From the NCBI GenBank assembly GCA_030428885.1, contig JAUIEJ010000005.1, positions 248,001-312,000 on the forward strand: a DNA stretch of 64,000 nucleotides. The letters are read 5' to 3'. Origin of the DNA: Gemmatimonadota bacterium (GTDB taxonomy: Bacteria; Gemmatimonadota; Gemmatimonadetes; Longimicrobiales; Gaopeijiaceae). Of this stretch, positions 29,539 to 38,807 are shown one piece after another. Numbering within the stretch: position 1 is the stretch's first letter; every line of letters begins with the position of its first letter. A model generated the notes under the pieces. It did not search any database and had not been told where the DNA came from. It saw only the letters and a list, made by a program, of their open reading frames with translations. A program made the translations under genes and the position numbers.

Positions 29539-31641
29539 TCAGAACCGGATCCGGGCGTCCAGGGAGAGGGCCCCGTCGGGGCGGGCCAGGAGGGGGTTGA
29601 TGTCCACCTCCCGGATGTGGGGATGATCTCCCACCAACTGGGACACCCGCTGGATGACGGAGACGAGCGCGTCCCGGTCCACCGGAGGTTCGCCCCGGAC
29701 CCCGTCCAGGAGCTTCCGGCCCCGGATCGAGTCCACCATCTCCCGCGCGTCCTGTTCCGATACGGGCTGGATGCGGAAGGTGACGTCGGAGAGGGCCTCC
29801 ACGTAGATCCCGCCGAGGCCGAACATGACCACCGGACCGAAGGCCGGATCGGAGTGGACCCCCACGATGGTCTCCCGTCCGCCCCGCTCGAAGCGCTCCA
29901 CCAGGATCCCCTGGAGGCGGGCCCCGGCCACGGTTCCCACCGCCTCGACGACGGCGCGACCGGCCGCGGCCACGTCGTCGGGGCCCCGGAGGTCGACTCG
30001 CACGGCGCCCACGTCGGTCTTGTGGACCACCTCGGGAGACAGGGCCTTGAGCACCACCGGGTAGCCGATCTCCTCAGCGGCGGCCACGGCGGCGTCGACA
30101 TCGGCCACGACCCGATGCTCCACCACCGGGATGCCGTACGCGGCCAGGGCCGCCAGGGCCTCGTGTTCCAGCAGGCCCGCCCGCCCCTCGTCCCGGGCGC
30201 CCTGGATGATGGTCGATACGGCGTCGGCGTCGACGTCGAACCGGGTGGGCTCGGGAAGGGGGCGCTCGAGCCAGCGGTGGTAGCGGTGCATGGCGGCCAG
30301 GGCCCGGGCCGCCGACTCGGGGAAGGTGTAGGCCGGGATCCCGGCCTCCTGCAGGCGCGCCTTGCCTTCCGGGAGTCCCTCCCGGCCCATGAGCACGGCC
30401 AGGAGCGGCTTGTCGGGGTGGCCCGCCCGGGCATCGACGATGTGGGCGGCCACGTCGATCTGCCGGATGCCCAACGGCGGTACGAAGGCGGCCACCGCCG
30501 CGTCCACCGAGGGGTCGGCCAGGACGGCATCGAGGACGTCGCGATACCGCTCCCCCGTGGCCGAGGCGATCATGTCCACCGGGTTGCGCACCGAGGCCTC
30601 TTCGGGCAGGAGCGTCCGGAGACGCGCCTGGGTGTCGTCGGAGAGGGGCGAGACCCGGAGTCCCGCCGACTCGCAGGCGTCGGCGATGATGATGCCGGGG
30701 CCCCCGGCGTTGGTGACGATGGCGACCCGCTCTCCCCGGGGAACGGGCTGGGCTTCGAAGGCCATGGCCATGTCGAAGAGATCTTCCACGCTGTCGGCCC
30801 GGAGCACACCGCACTGGGCCAGGAGCGCGTCGGTGGCCAGATCGGTGCCGGCCAGGGCGCCGGTGTGGGAGGAGGCGGCCCGGGCGCCGGCTCCGGTGCG
30901 GCCCGACTTCACCACCACCACCGGCTTCTTCCGGGTGACGCGGCGAGCGATTCGGGTGAAGCGGCGGGGGTTCCCGAAGTTCTCCAGGTACATGAGGATC
31001 ACCCGCGTGTGGGGATCGTCCTCCCAGTACTCCAGCAGGTCGTTGCCGCTGACGTCGGGCTTGTTGCCCACCGACACGAAGTGGTGGATCCCGATGCCGT
31101 ACTCGGCGGCGTAGTCCAGGATCGTCACGCCCAGGGCGCCGGATTGGCTCAGGAAGCTCATGTGCCCCGGGGGCGGCATGGTCGGGGCGAAGGTGGCGTT
31201 CATGGAGATGTCGGCTTCGGTATTGAGCAGGCCCATGCAGTTGGGGCCCACCAGACGCATGCCGTACTTCCGCACCTGCTCCACCAGGGCGTGTTCCCTC
31301 TGGACCCCGGCGCCCCCCACCTCCTTGAACCCGGCCGAAATCACCACCAGCGCCTTCACGCCCGCCCGGCCGCAGTCGTCCACCACCGACCCCACGTGGT
31401 CCTTGGGCACCACGATCACGGCCAGGTCGATGGGCTCGGGGATCGACGAAACGTCGGGCCAGGCCCGGACGCCGTGGATGGCCCGGGCCGACGGGTTCAC
31501 CGGGTGGATCACCCCCTGGTATCCGTGCCGCAGGAGGTTGTCGACGATCTGGTACCCGATGGTCCCGCTTCGGCGGCTCGCACCCACGACGGCGATGGAG
31601 GAGGGGCGGAAGAGGGGGTCCAGGGGCCGGGGCGAGGACAT
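29539..31641 (-). CDS. ADP-forming acyl-CoA synthetase (acetate-CoA ligase family)
   Basis: Converts an acyl-CoA such as acetyl-CoA plus ADP and phosphate to the free acid, CoA and ATP, or the reverse. It is a 700-residue fusion of alpha and beta subunits. The N-terminal CoA-binding Rossmann domain has SIAVVGASRRSGTIGYQ. Succinyl-CoA-ligase-like domains follow, with the phosphohistidine at H259 in ASSHTGALAGT. The C-terminal ATP-grasp region, from about 500, includes GYPVVLKALSPEVVHKTDVGAV and ends EVDINPLL. ATG 31641 matches the family N-terminus; upstream frame residues look non-coding. Some members act on other acyl groups or are protein acetyltransferase-like, but no GNAT domain is present here. 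Confidence 0.93.
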   Translation of the reverse strand: MSSPRPLDPLFRPSSIAVVGASRRSGTIGYQIVDNLLRHGYQGVIHPVNPSARAIHGVRAWPDVSSIPEPIDLAVIVVPKDHVGSVVDDCGRAGVKALVVISAGFKEVGGAGVQREHALVEQVRKYGMRLVGPNCMGLLNTEADISMNATFAPTMPPPGHMSFLSQSGALGVTILDYAAEYGIGIHHFVSVGNKPDVSGNDLLEYWEDDPHTRVILMYLENFGNPRRFTRIARRVTRKKPVVVVKSGRTGAGARAASSHTGALAGTDLATDALLAQCGVLRADSVEDLFDMAMAFEAQPVPRGERVAIVTNAGGPGIIIADACESAGLRVSPLSDDTQARLRTLLPEEASVRNPVDMIASATGERYRDVLDAVLADPSVDAAVAAFVPPLGIRQIDVAAHIVDARAGHPDKPLLAVLMGREGLPEGKARLQEAGIPAYTFPESAARALAAMHRYHRWLERPLPEPTRFDVDADAVSTIIQGARDEGRAGLLEHEALAALAAYGIPVVEHRVVADVDAAVAAAEEIGYPVVLKALSPEVVHKTDVGAVRVDLRGPDDVAAAGRAVVEAVGTVAGARLQGILVERFERGGRETIVGVHSDPAFGPVVMFGLGGIYVEALSDVTFRIQPVSEQDAREMVDSIRGRKLLDGVRGEPPVDRDALVSVIQRVSQLVGDHPHIREVDINPLLARPDGALSLDARIRF

Positions 31642-31701
31642 GGGACTCGAGGCTGATCGTGCGGGGGGGACCGGCGGATGCGCGGCCGAGGGTGACCTGT
31701 G

Positions 31702-31707
31702 TAGTAT
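31702..31707 (+). promoter_or_regulatory. TANNNT-type -10 box seven bases before a start codon
   Basis: TAGTAT lies seven bases before ATG 31715 and no Shine-Dalgarno sequence intervenes, so a leaderless transcript is likely. On the other strand the overlapping TATACT could serve the divergent acyl-CoA synthetase gene, whose start is 63 bases away. Confidence 0.4.
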
Positions 31708-31714
31708 ACCAGGC

Positions 31715-32176
31715 ATGGAGCCCCTGACGAGTCCCACCGCCGACCCCCGGTCCACCCCGGCGCCGAGCCTCACCCGGCGGGTGAGTTTTCGGGCGTCCCA
31801 CCGGTACCACCGGTCCGAGTGGGACGACGGTGAGAACGCCCGGGTCTTCGGCGATCAGGGGCGTCTCCACGAGCACCGGTGGACGGTGGACGTCACCGTG
31901 CGAGGCCCGTTGGATCCGGCCACCGGGTGGACGGTGGACCTGGGGCGTCTCGATGCCCTGCTCCAGGAGATCCGCAGAGGGGTCGAAGGTCGGGACCTGG
32001 GCGACGCCCTCCCGGAGTTCGGCCCCCGGGGCCGCCAGCCGTCCACCGAGGAATTGGCCCGGTGGTTCTGGGAGCACCTTCGGGATCGGCTCCCGCCGCC
32101 GGTTCGGTTGCTCCGGGTGCGGGTGGCCGAGTCCGACGACCTGTGGGCGGAGTGTGCCGACGAGGAGCGGCCGTGA
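31715..32176 (+). CDS. PTPS/QueD superfamily protein lacking the catalytic cysteine
   Basis: A 153-residue T-fold protein related to 6-pyruvoyl-tetrahydropterin synthase and 6-carboxy-tetrahydropterin synthase. The zinc ligands are intact: H29 in FRASHRY, and H52 and H54 in LHEHRW. The PTAEN-like helix (QPSTEELARWFWEHL) and the substrate-side Glu near the C-terminus (WAE) are also present. The family's catalytic Cys in the FGKC segment is replaced: here it reads VFGDQGRLHEH. The enzyme therefore cannot use the standard Cys-His-Asp chemistry, so a different pterin or another reaction is possible. No other queuosine or folate gene is nearby. Confidence 0.75.
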   Translation: MEPLTSPTADPRSTPAPSLTRRVSFRASHRYHRSEWDDGENARVFGDQGRLHEHRWTVDVTVRGPLDPATGWTVDLGRLDALLQEIRRGVEGRDLGDALPEFGPRGRQPSTEELARWFWEHLRDRLPPPVRLLRVRVAESDDLWAECADEERP

Positions 32177-32568
32177 GCCCCGAGCCGCCTCCCCCGGCGG
32201 GGCGTCCGACCCCGGTTCGTGTGGGCGCGCCCCGCACGGCGCCGCCCGCCGACGTGCCCAACCCGTCCCGGGACTGGACCGGGCCGGAGGGCGATGCCTG
32301 GACGGTGGAGGTGGTCGGTCGGGCTCGGGCGGGTGGGCGGGGCGGGGCGGGGGCAGACCTGCTTCTGCTGGTCTTCCGGCCCCGGTCGTCCGGGTCCGGG
32401 GACCGGCCGTCCCCCGGTCCCCGTGAGGTGCTGGCGACGGCGGCAGCCCTGGACGACCTGGGGGAGCTGGATCTTGAACGACTCCTGGAGCGGTCCGTTC
32501 CCTTCGATGCCCAGGCCGATCCCGAGTCCCGCTTCTTCGAGGGCACCCGTCGCGGTCGTCGCGGCTGA
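32173..32568 (+). CDS. Unknown protein coupled to the PTPS-like gene
   Basis: A 131-residue protein starting at GTG 32173, overlapping the PTPS-like stop in a GTGA quartet. The first 40 residues are Pro-rich and disordered. The rest has an aromatic-containing strand (DAWTVEVVGRARAG), a hydrophobic strand (ADLLLLVFRPR) and a helical segment (REVLATAAALDDLGELDLERLLERS). There is no signal peptide or membrane helix. I do not recognise a family. The overlap implies equimolar translation with the PTPS-like protein, so it may be its partner; this is inference. Confidence 0.6.
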   Translation: MSPEPPPPAGRPTPVRVGAPRTAPPADVPNPSRDWTGPEGDAWTVEVVGRARAGGRGGAGADLLLLVFRPRSSGSGDRPSPGPREVLATAAALDDLGELDLERLLERSVPFDAQADPESRFFEGTRRGRRG

Positions 32569-32595
32569 GCCCGATCCCCCGGCTCGACCGGGTCC

Positions 32596-32634
32596 GTGTC
32601 ATATCGACACGAGGCCCGTGTCACTTCGATGACA
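32596..32634 (+). promoter_or_regulatory. Tandem operator-like repeats, 22 bases apart
   Basis: GTGTCA-NN-TCGA occurs at 32596-32607 and again at 32618-32629, exactly 22 bases (two helical turns) apart. Each copy is also part of an inverted repeat: GTGTC/GACAC at 32596-32610 and TGTCA/TGACA at 32619-32634. This is the layout of a dimeric repressor or activator binding twice on one face of DNA. It lies about 150 bases before the 62-residue gene at 32783. Confidence 0.5.
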
Positions 32635-32782
32635 GTCGACCCGGATCGCCCCCGCACCCGCCGCGGAATCCTGCGACGTTCCGTCCATGGCACGGCCCGT
32701 GCTCAGATGATGCGACACCGGCGAATTCCGGGACAACCACACGGGTGGGTTACGAACCTGCGGATTGCAGGAGAGGGATACC

Positions 32783-32971
32783 ATGACGACGAAGAACGGG
32801 CGGGGAAGAGTGCAGGACGGAGCGTGCAGGGATCCGCTCCCCGGGATCGTGATCCGGGGTGGACGCCGGGGACCCGAGGCGAGGGATCCCCGGATCTCCG
32901 CCTTCATCTGGGGCGGCAAGGTGCGCCCCACTCCCACGCTGCCCTACGGCCGGAGGAAGGGCGCGGCCTGA
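32783..32971 (+). CDS. Unrecognised 62-residue basic protein in its own transcription unit
   Basis: A small gene of unknown function. ATG 32783 has a purine-rich AGGAGAGGG about five bases upstream, one of the better ribosome sites in this window, and most codons end in G or C as in neighbouring genes. The product is strongly basic. It has a central GIVIRGGRRG, then ISAFIWGGKVRPTPTLPYG and a basic tail, with one Cys at residue 15. There is no signal peptide or membrane helix. It sits in an otherwise empty 564-base gap, downstream of operator-like repeats and directly before a terminator. It could be a nucleic-acid-binding or ribosome-associated peptide, or a precursor peptide; sequence does not decide. 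Confidence 0.55.
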   Translation: MTTKNGRGRVQDGACRDPLPGIVIRGGRRGPEARDPRISAFIWGGKVRPTPTLPYGRRKGAA

Positions 32972-32999
32972 CGCCCGCTCTCCGGCATCCCTGGAGGTC

Positions 33000-33042
33000 A
33001 CGGCCCGTCGCACCCGGTGCGGCGGGCCGTTTCGTCGTCTTA
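33000..33042 (+). terminator. Rho-independent terminator after the 62-residue gene
   Basis: CGGCCCGTCGCA and TGCGGCGGGCCG pair (one G-T) around CCCGG, followed by TTTCGTCGTCTT. It lies 28 bases after the stop codon at 32971, which closes a one-gene unit. Confidence 0.8.
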
Positions 33043-33075
33043 ACGAATCCGCGTCGGGCGCGTCTCATGGTCGGA

Positions 33076-33097
33076 GTCCGGCGGGATCGTCCGGCGG
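33076..33097 (+). repeat. Short direct repeat before the Spy-like gene
   Basis: GTCCGGCGG occurs twice, separated by GATC (33076-33084 and 33089-33097), about 36 bases before the ATG at 33133. It may be an operator or chance repetition in GC-rich DNA. Confidence 0.3.
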
Positions 33098-33132
33098 ACC
33101 CGATGACGACGACTTCGAAGGAGGGTGACGAT

Positions 33133-33759
33133 ATGCGTACTCGCACGCTCATGGCCGCGGCCCTGATGATGGCCACCGCCGCCCCCGTGGCGGCCCAGCG
33201 CGGATCCCGGGGGCCGGCCCAGAACGATCGCGCCGCCATGGCGCGGCCCGTGCCCGGCGTGTTCCTGGAGGGTCAGGTGGACGCCGCCCTCGATCAGCGG
33301 GAGGATCTCGGGCTGACCGAGTCCCAGGTGACCGAGCTGGAGGCCCTGCGCTCGGAGGTGGAGAGCACCTTCGGCCCCCTTCGTGAAGAGGCCCAGGCGC
33401 TGCGGTCCGAGGCGCGGGATCGATCCGGGACGCGGGAGGAGGTCCAGGAGCGGATGGCCGCTCTGCGGGAGCGTCAGGACGATCTCCGCCAGCGGGCCGA
33501 GGCGGCGTGGGAGCCGCTCCAGGTCCGGTTCGAGCAGGTGCTTCCGCCGCTTCAACGGCAGGGCCTTCGGCAACGGGGCGTCCAGCGCGGCCAGCGGGCC
33601 GGCATGGTCAACGGTCGGCGGCAAGGTGCGGTAGGCCCCCGGGGCGGCGGAGTCGCGGCCCGGGGCGGGCGCGGCGACGGCGCCGGGTGGGCCGTCCGGG
33701 GCGCCGCTCCCCAGCGCGGTGCGCTGCGATCGAGCCGGGTCCGGTGGCGGACCCGGTAG
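33133..33759 (+). CDS. Periplasmic Spy/CpxP-like (LTxxQ) protein with an RG-rich tail
   Basis: A 208-residue exported protein with GGAGGG before ATG 33133. The signal peptide ends APVAAQ (residue 22). The middle (about 50-145) is a long charged helical region beginning DLGLTESQVTELEALRSE, which matches the LTxxQ motif of Spy, CpxP and related periplasmic chaperones or metal sensors. The last 60 residues are low-complexity Arg/Gly/Ala (for example RGGGVAARGGRGDG), which Spy lacks. It precedes an ECF sigma gene by 120 bases, so it may be a target or cofactor of that stress module. Confidence 0.75.
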   Translation: MRTRTLMAAALMMATAAPVAAQRGSRGPAQNDRAAMARPVPGVFLEGQVDAALDQREDLGLTESQVTELEALRSEVESTFGPLREEAQALRSEARDRSGTREEVQERMAALRERQDDLRQRAEAAWEPLQVRFEQVLPPLQRQGLRQRGVQRGQRAGMVNGRRQGAVGPRGGGVAARGGRGDGAGWAVRGAAPQRGALRSSRVRWRTR

Positions 33760-33879
33760 CGGGAGTCCGGTGTGGAACAACGGGAGTCGCATGACGCGGC
33801 GGGGGCGGTCGACCTAGATTGGTCGGTCGCCCCTGCCGAGTCCTCCCGGTTCAACACACCACTCCCGTCCCGTGTCTTG

Positions 33880-34443
33880 ATGTCGGTGCAACACGAACCC
33901 AATGACGAGACGCTCGTCCGCCGAGCTCGATCCGGCGACGAACGCGCGTACGGGGACCTCGTGCAGCGCTACATGAAGTCGGCCTACGCGGTGGCCCTGT
34001 CGGTGACGGGGCGCCACGAAGATGCGGAGGATGCGGCCCAGGAGTCGTTTCTGGTGGCGCTCCAACGCCTCGACGAATGCCGGAATCCGGAGCGTTTCGC
34101 CGGATGGCTGCTGACCATCGTGCGGAACCGGTCCAGGAACCTAGTGCGGCGGGAGTCGCTCCGGTCCTCGGATCCGCTCCCGCCCGGCGCGTCGGGCCGA
34201 GGGCCCGGTCCGGATCGGGAAACGGAGCGAGTGGAGCTCCGGGAGCGGCTTCAGGAAGCCCTGGAGACCCTCCCTCCGGTCCAGCGGGAGATCGTGCTGC
34301 TGCACGACCTGGAGGGGTGGAAACATCGTGAGATCGCGGATCGACTGGATCTCCCGTCGGGCACCGTGCGATCGCACCTGCATTTCGCCCGCAAGGCGCT
34401 GAGAAGCGTCCTCGGCGCGACACTGGAAACGAGTGGAATATGA
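33880..34443 (+). CDS. ECF-type RNA polymerase sigma factor
   Basis: A 187-residue alternative sigma factor. Region 2 includes RYMKSAYAVALSVTGRHEDAEDAAQESFLVALQRL (about 30-65) and region 4 includes LQEALETLPPVQREIVLLHDLEGWKHREIADRLDLPSGTVRSHLHFARKALR (about 123-173). Both core-binding and helix-turn-helix parts are complete. ATG 33880 is preferred; the frame extends further upstream without coding signs. The stop overlaps the next gene (ATGA), the expected pairing of an ECF sigma with its anti-sigma factor. The promoter it recognises cannot be read from this window. Confidence 0.93.
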   Translation: MSVQHEPNDETLVRRARSGDERAYGDLVQRYMKSAYAVALSVTGRHEDAEDAAQESFLVALQRLDECRNPERFAGWLLTIVRNRSRNLVRRESLRSSDPLPPGASGRGPGPDRETERVELRERLQEALETLPPVQREIVLLHDLEGWKHREIADRLDLPSGTVRSHLHFARKALRSVLGATLETSGI

Positions 34444-34856
34444 TGCCTCACAACCACGACGAACGTTCTCGGGACGCCGGCGACCGGGACCTCCCCATGG
34501 AGGCCCTCCTGGCCCGACTCGACCCGGAGGCGTCCCGGCCCCGGTATTGGAAGGGCTTCCATCGCAACGTCATGGAGGCGGCCCGCTTCGAGCTGGCTCG
34601 CCGTCGGCGCCTGGCCGACCTCACCGTGGCCGGAACCGTGACGTCCTGGGCCCGGACCGTGGTGCCGTCGGCCATGGTGGCCGCGGCCGCCGCCGCCGTG
34701 ATCCTCCTGGCGGTCCCCGCTCCCCCCAACGTGCCCGTGGTGGACGTGGGGGTGGAGGAGTACCTCTCGGCGGGCCTGGAAGACGAGGCGATTCCCGCCG
34801 AGTTCGACCAGGACGGCGGTTCGGGTCTGACCCTCGCCTCCGCGGAGATCTTCTGA
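34440..34856 (+). CDS. Probable single-pass anti-sigma factor
   Basis: A 138-residue protein that overlaps the ECF sigma stop by ATGA. Its cytoplasmic N-terminus (about 1-75) contains a helical segment RPRYWKGFHRNVMEAARFELARRRR. One membrane helix (VPSAMVAAAAAAVILLAV, about 79-96) follows, then a short acidic periplasmic tail. No HxxxCxxC zinc motif is present, so it belongs to a zinc-free type if it is an anti-sigma. The role is inferred from position and topology; the sequence itself is not diagnostic. A further exported protein gene starts one base after its stop. Confidence 0.65.
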   Translation: MMPHNHDERSRDAGDRDLPMEALLARLDPEASRPRYWKGFHRNVMEAARFELARRRRLADLTVAGTVTSWARTVVPSAMVAAAAAAVILLAVPAPPNVPVVDVGVEEYLSAGLEDEAIPAEFDQDGGSGLTLASAEIF

Positions 34857-34857
34857 G

Positions 34858-35328
34858 ATGAATGCCGCCAGCCGAGCTCGCCTTCTCTCCATGGCCGTCC
34901 TGGCCGTGGTGTTCGGGTCGGGGATCGTGGTGGGGTTCGCCTGGGATCGCCGGCTGGACGCCGCCGAGGCGGCGGAGCGGTTGGCCGAACGGTCCGAGGC
35001 CGAGGCGGAGTCCGACGCTCCGAGTCGGGACGAGGTCGAGGATGCGGAGTCCCGCCCGCGATACATGTGGGAGCGGGTGGAGCCCACGGAGGCCCAACGG
35101 GTGCTCCTGGACTCCATCATGCGGGACCACTGGCAGCAGTCCCGGGAGTTCCACAAGGAGTCCCGGCGCGTGTACGACGAAGGCATGCGGGCCCTCGTGG
35201 TCCAGACACGAGAGGCCATCAAGGGGGTTCTGGACCGGGATCAGGCCGCTCGGTACGACTCTCTGGCCACGGCCCGGGACAACCGGAACCGGCGCGACGA
35301 CGACGATGACGACGGCAGAGGCAACTGA
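34858..35328 (+). CDS. Membrane-anchored periplasmic Spy-like protein
   Basis: A 156-residue protein with an N-terminal membrane anchor (LLSMAVLAVVFGSGIVVGFAW, about 9-29), an acidic linker and a helical region (TEAQRVLLDSIMRDHWQQSREFHKESRRVYDEGMRALVVQTREAIKGVLDRDQAARYDSL, about 75-134). The layout resembles the periplasmic heavy-metal-resistance and Spy families, in which an LTxxQ-like helix pair surrounds a pocket. The C-terminus ends in six consecutive acidic residues followed by GRGN. It is probably the third gene of the ECF operon and may help sense envelope damage or metals. Confidence 0.65.
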   Translation: MNAASRARLLSMAVLAVVFGSGIVVGFAWDRRLDAAEAAERLAERSEAEAESDAPSRDEVEDAESRPRYMWERVEPTEAQRVLLDSIMRDHWQQSREFHKESRRVYDEGMRALVVQTREAIKGVLDRDQAARYDSLATARDNRNRRDDDDDDGRGN

Positions 35329-35376
35329 GGCGATCCGGAGCTCGGCTCCGTGCATCCATAGACAGGGGAGGGCGTG

Positions 35377-36078
35377 ATGACCGAGATCATCCGAACCGAA
35401 GGCATCCAGAAGTTCTACCACCTGGGCGCGGAGACCGTGCGGGCCGTGCGGGGCATCGATCTTCTCATCGAGCGTGAGGAGTTCGTGGCCGTCATGGGCC
35501 CGTCGGGTTCGGGCAAGAGCACGTTCATGAACGTCCTGGGCTGTCTCGACACCCCCACGGCGGGCAAGTACTGGCTCAACGGTCAACTGGTGAGCGAGCT
35601 GAGCGAGGACGAGTTGGCCCGGGTGCGGAATCGGGAGATCGGGTTCGTCTTCCAGACGTTCAACCTGCTCCCTCGGGCCACCTGCCTCCACAACGTCGAG
35701 CTTCCCCTCGTGTACGCGGGGATCCCCGCCAAGGAGCGCCGCGAGCGGGCGGCGGCCAAGCTCGAACTGGTGGGCCTGGGCGACCGCATGGATCACAAGC
35801 CGCCGGAGATCTCCGGGGGTCAGCGGCAGCGGGTGGCCGTGGCCCGGGCGCTGGTGAACGAGCCGGCCCTGCTTCTGGCCGACGAGCCCACGGGAAATCT
35901 GGACTCGGCCACGTCGACCGAGATCATGGACGTATTGACCACGCTGAATGGGGATGGCCAGACCATCGTTCTGGTCACCCATGAACACGATATCGCCGAA
36001 TACGCCAAGCGGCAGGTCCATCTCCGCGACGGCGTCATCGAAAAGGACTTCCTCAACGCACCGTCCGGAGTTGCATGA
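35377..36078 (+). CDS. MacB/LolD-type ABC transporter ATP-binding subunit
   Basis: A 233-residue ATPase. Walker A is GPSGSGKST (about 42-50), Q-loop FQTFNLLPR, signature [14 protein letters not shown] (about 145-158), Walker [13 protein letters not shown], and the switch His in [12 protein letters not shown]. The long helical insertion and the [16 protein letters not shown] stretch are typical of the MacB/LolD/FtsE branch. ATG 35377 has an AGGGGAGGG seven bases upstream; GTG 35374 is an alternative. It overlaps the periplasmic adaptor gene by ATGA. With the next two genes it forms a tripartite efflux pump. Confidence 0.93.
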   Translation: MTEIIRTEGIQKFYHLGAETVRAVRGIDLLIEREEFVAVMGPSGSGKSTFMNVLGCLDTPTAGKYWLNGQLVSELSEDELARVRNREIGFVFQTFNLLPRATCLHNVELPLVYAGIPAKERRERAAAKLELVGLGDRMDHKPPEISGGQRQRVAVARALVNEPALLLADEPTGNLDSATSTEIMDVLTTLNGDGQTIVLVTHEHDIAEYAKRQVHLRDGVIEKDFLNAPSGVA

Positions 36079-37472
36079 TGATCAAGCGCATTTCCGTTCT
36101 GGCCCTCACCGTGGCCAGCGCCGCTTGCAGCACCGGCGAGTCCGCGCCGGTGGCTGCCTTCCAGACCGCTTCGGCCCAGCGGGGTGATCTGCGCATCACC
36201 GCCGAGGCCACCGGTACGGTGGAGCCCATTCGCACCGTGGAGGTGAAGTCCAAGGCCGGGGGCGAGATCCTGGAGATGCTCGTCGACGTGGGCGACGAGG
36301 TGCAGCCGGGCACGCTCCTGGCGCGCGTGGATCCCCGAGACGTCCAGAACCGCTTCGACCAGGCCGAGGCCGACCTCGAGGTGGCCCGGGCGAGTCACGA
36401 GAACGCCCGGGCCCAGTTCGAACGCAACCAGCAGCTCCTGGAAGCGGGCGTCATCACCCAGCAGGAGTTCGAGTCGTCGAACCTCCAGTGGGCCAACGCC
36501 CAGGCCAGCCTGACCCGCGCCCAGACCAACTTCGAGCTCGCCGAGCTCCAGCTCGCCGACGTGACGATCCGGGCGCCGCTGGCGGGGACGATCCTGACGC
36601 GGAACGTGGAAGAGGGGTCGGTGATCCAGTCGGCGTCGGGCAACGTGTCGGGTGGGACCGCCCTGTTCACCATGGCCGAACTGTCGTCCATGCGAGTCCG
36701 GACCCTGGTGGACGAGACCGACCTGGGTGACCTGAAGGCCGGGATGAGCGCGTCGGTCACGGTGGAGGCGTTCCCCGAGCGTACCTTCCGGGGCGCCGTG
36801 GAGAAGATCGAGCCCCAGGCCGTGGTCCAGTCCAACGTGACCATGTTCCCGGTGATCATCTCCCTGGACAACTCCTCGGGGCTGCTCAAGTCGGGCATGA
36901 ACGCCGAGGTGGAGATCCTCATCGATCAGGCCACGGACGCGCTGCTGATTCCCAACAACACCGTGGTCACCATGCAGGACGCGCCGGCGGCGGCGGCGGC
37001 CCTGGGGTTGGGCGCCGACATCATCGACGTTCAGGCCCTCCGGGCGTCCCTCCCCTCGGCCAACGGCGCCGCGGGGCAGGCCGGCGGACAGGCCGGCGGC
37101 GGGGCCGCTCGCCTGGATTCCCTCCGGGCCCGCGTGGAGCGGGGAGAGATCTCCCAGGACTCGGTCCGGGCCCTCATGGCCGGGATGCGCGCCGCCGGTG
37201 GCGTCCAGCGCTCCGCGGCGCCCGCCGATCCGGCCCAGCCCCGCCCGGCGGTGGTCTTCGTCATGGGTGCCCAGGGCGCCCCTCAGCCCCGGGCGGTCAT
37301 GATCGCCCTCAACGACTGGGACAACACCCAGGTCGTGTCGGGGCTGGAGGAAGGGGAGGAGATCACGGTCATCGGTGCGGCCCAGCTCCAGGCGGCCCAG
37401 GCGGCCCAGCTTCAGCAGATGCGGGATCGCATGGGCGGGGGCGGCCCGTTCCCCGGCGGCGGACGCCGGTAG
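36075..37472 (+). CDS. MacA/HlyD-type periplasmic adaptor with a long C-terminal insertion
   Basis: A 465-residue membrane-fusion protein. It has a signal with a lipobox-like AACS near residue 18, a lipoyl half ([31 protein letters not shown]), an alpha hairpin (about 97-155) and a second lipoyl half ([25 protein letters not shown]). Beta-barrel and membrane-proximal segments follow up to about 300. Residues about 325-395 are a Gly/Ala/Gln-rich insertion with a helix ([28 protein letters not shown]) that MacA lacks. The substrate, perhaps a drug, peptide or lipid, is not indicated. Confidence 0.9.
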   Translation: MMIKRISVLALTVASAACSTGESAPVAAFQTASAQRGDLRITAEATGTVEPIRTVEVKSKAGGEILEMLVDVGDEVQPGTLLARVDPRDVQNRFDQAEADLEVARASHENARAQFERNQQLLEAGVITQQEFESSNLQWANAQASLTRAQTNFELAELQLADVTIRAPLAGTILTRNVEEGSVIQSASGNVSGGTALFTMAELSSMRVRTLVDETDLGDLKAGMSASVTVEAFPERTFRGAVEKIEPQAVVQSNVTMFPVIISLDNSSGLLKSGMNAEVEILIDQATDALLIPNNTVVTMQDAPAAAAALGLGADIIDVQALRASLPSANGAAGQAGGQAGGGAARLDSLRARVERGEISQDSVRALMAGMRAAGGVQRSAAPADPAQPRPAVVFVMGAQGAPQPRAVMIALNDWDNTQVVSGLEEGEEITVIGAAQLQAAQAAQLQQMRDRMGGGGPFPGGGRR

Positions 37473-37481
37473 GAGACCACC

Positions 37482-38699
<1,218 letters not shown>

Positions 38700-38736
38700 G
38701 CGGAGGGCGGGAGACCGACCCTCGGTAGACGTGCAG

Positions 38737-38770
38737 AGAGGGGCCGCCGGATTCGTCCGGCGGCCCCTCT
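38737..38770. terminator. Bidirectional terminator between convergent genes
   Basis: A 15-base perfect stem (AGAGGGGCCGCCGGA with its complement) is closed by a TTCG tetraloop and followed by TCTCG on the plus strand. It lies between the macB-type gene ending at 38699 and the PDZ gene ending at 38808 on the other strand. Confidence 0.8.
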
Positions 38771-38807
38771 TCTCGTGGGGCGGCAGCCCCTCCTGGGTCG
38801 GGGTCGG

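Noticed and set aside
33772-33879. Longer N-terminus for the ECF sigma factor from GTG 33772
   Set aside because: The extra 36 residues have no family match, and sigma region 2 begins after the ATG at 33880.
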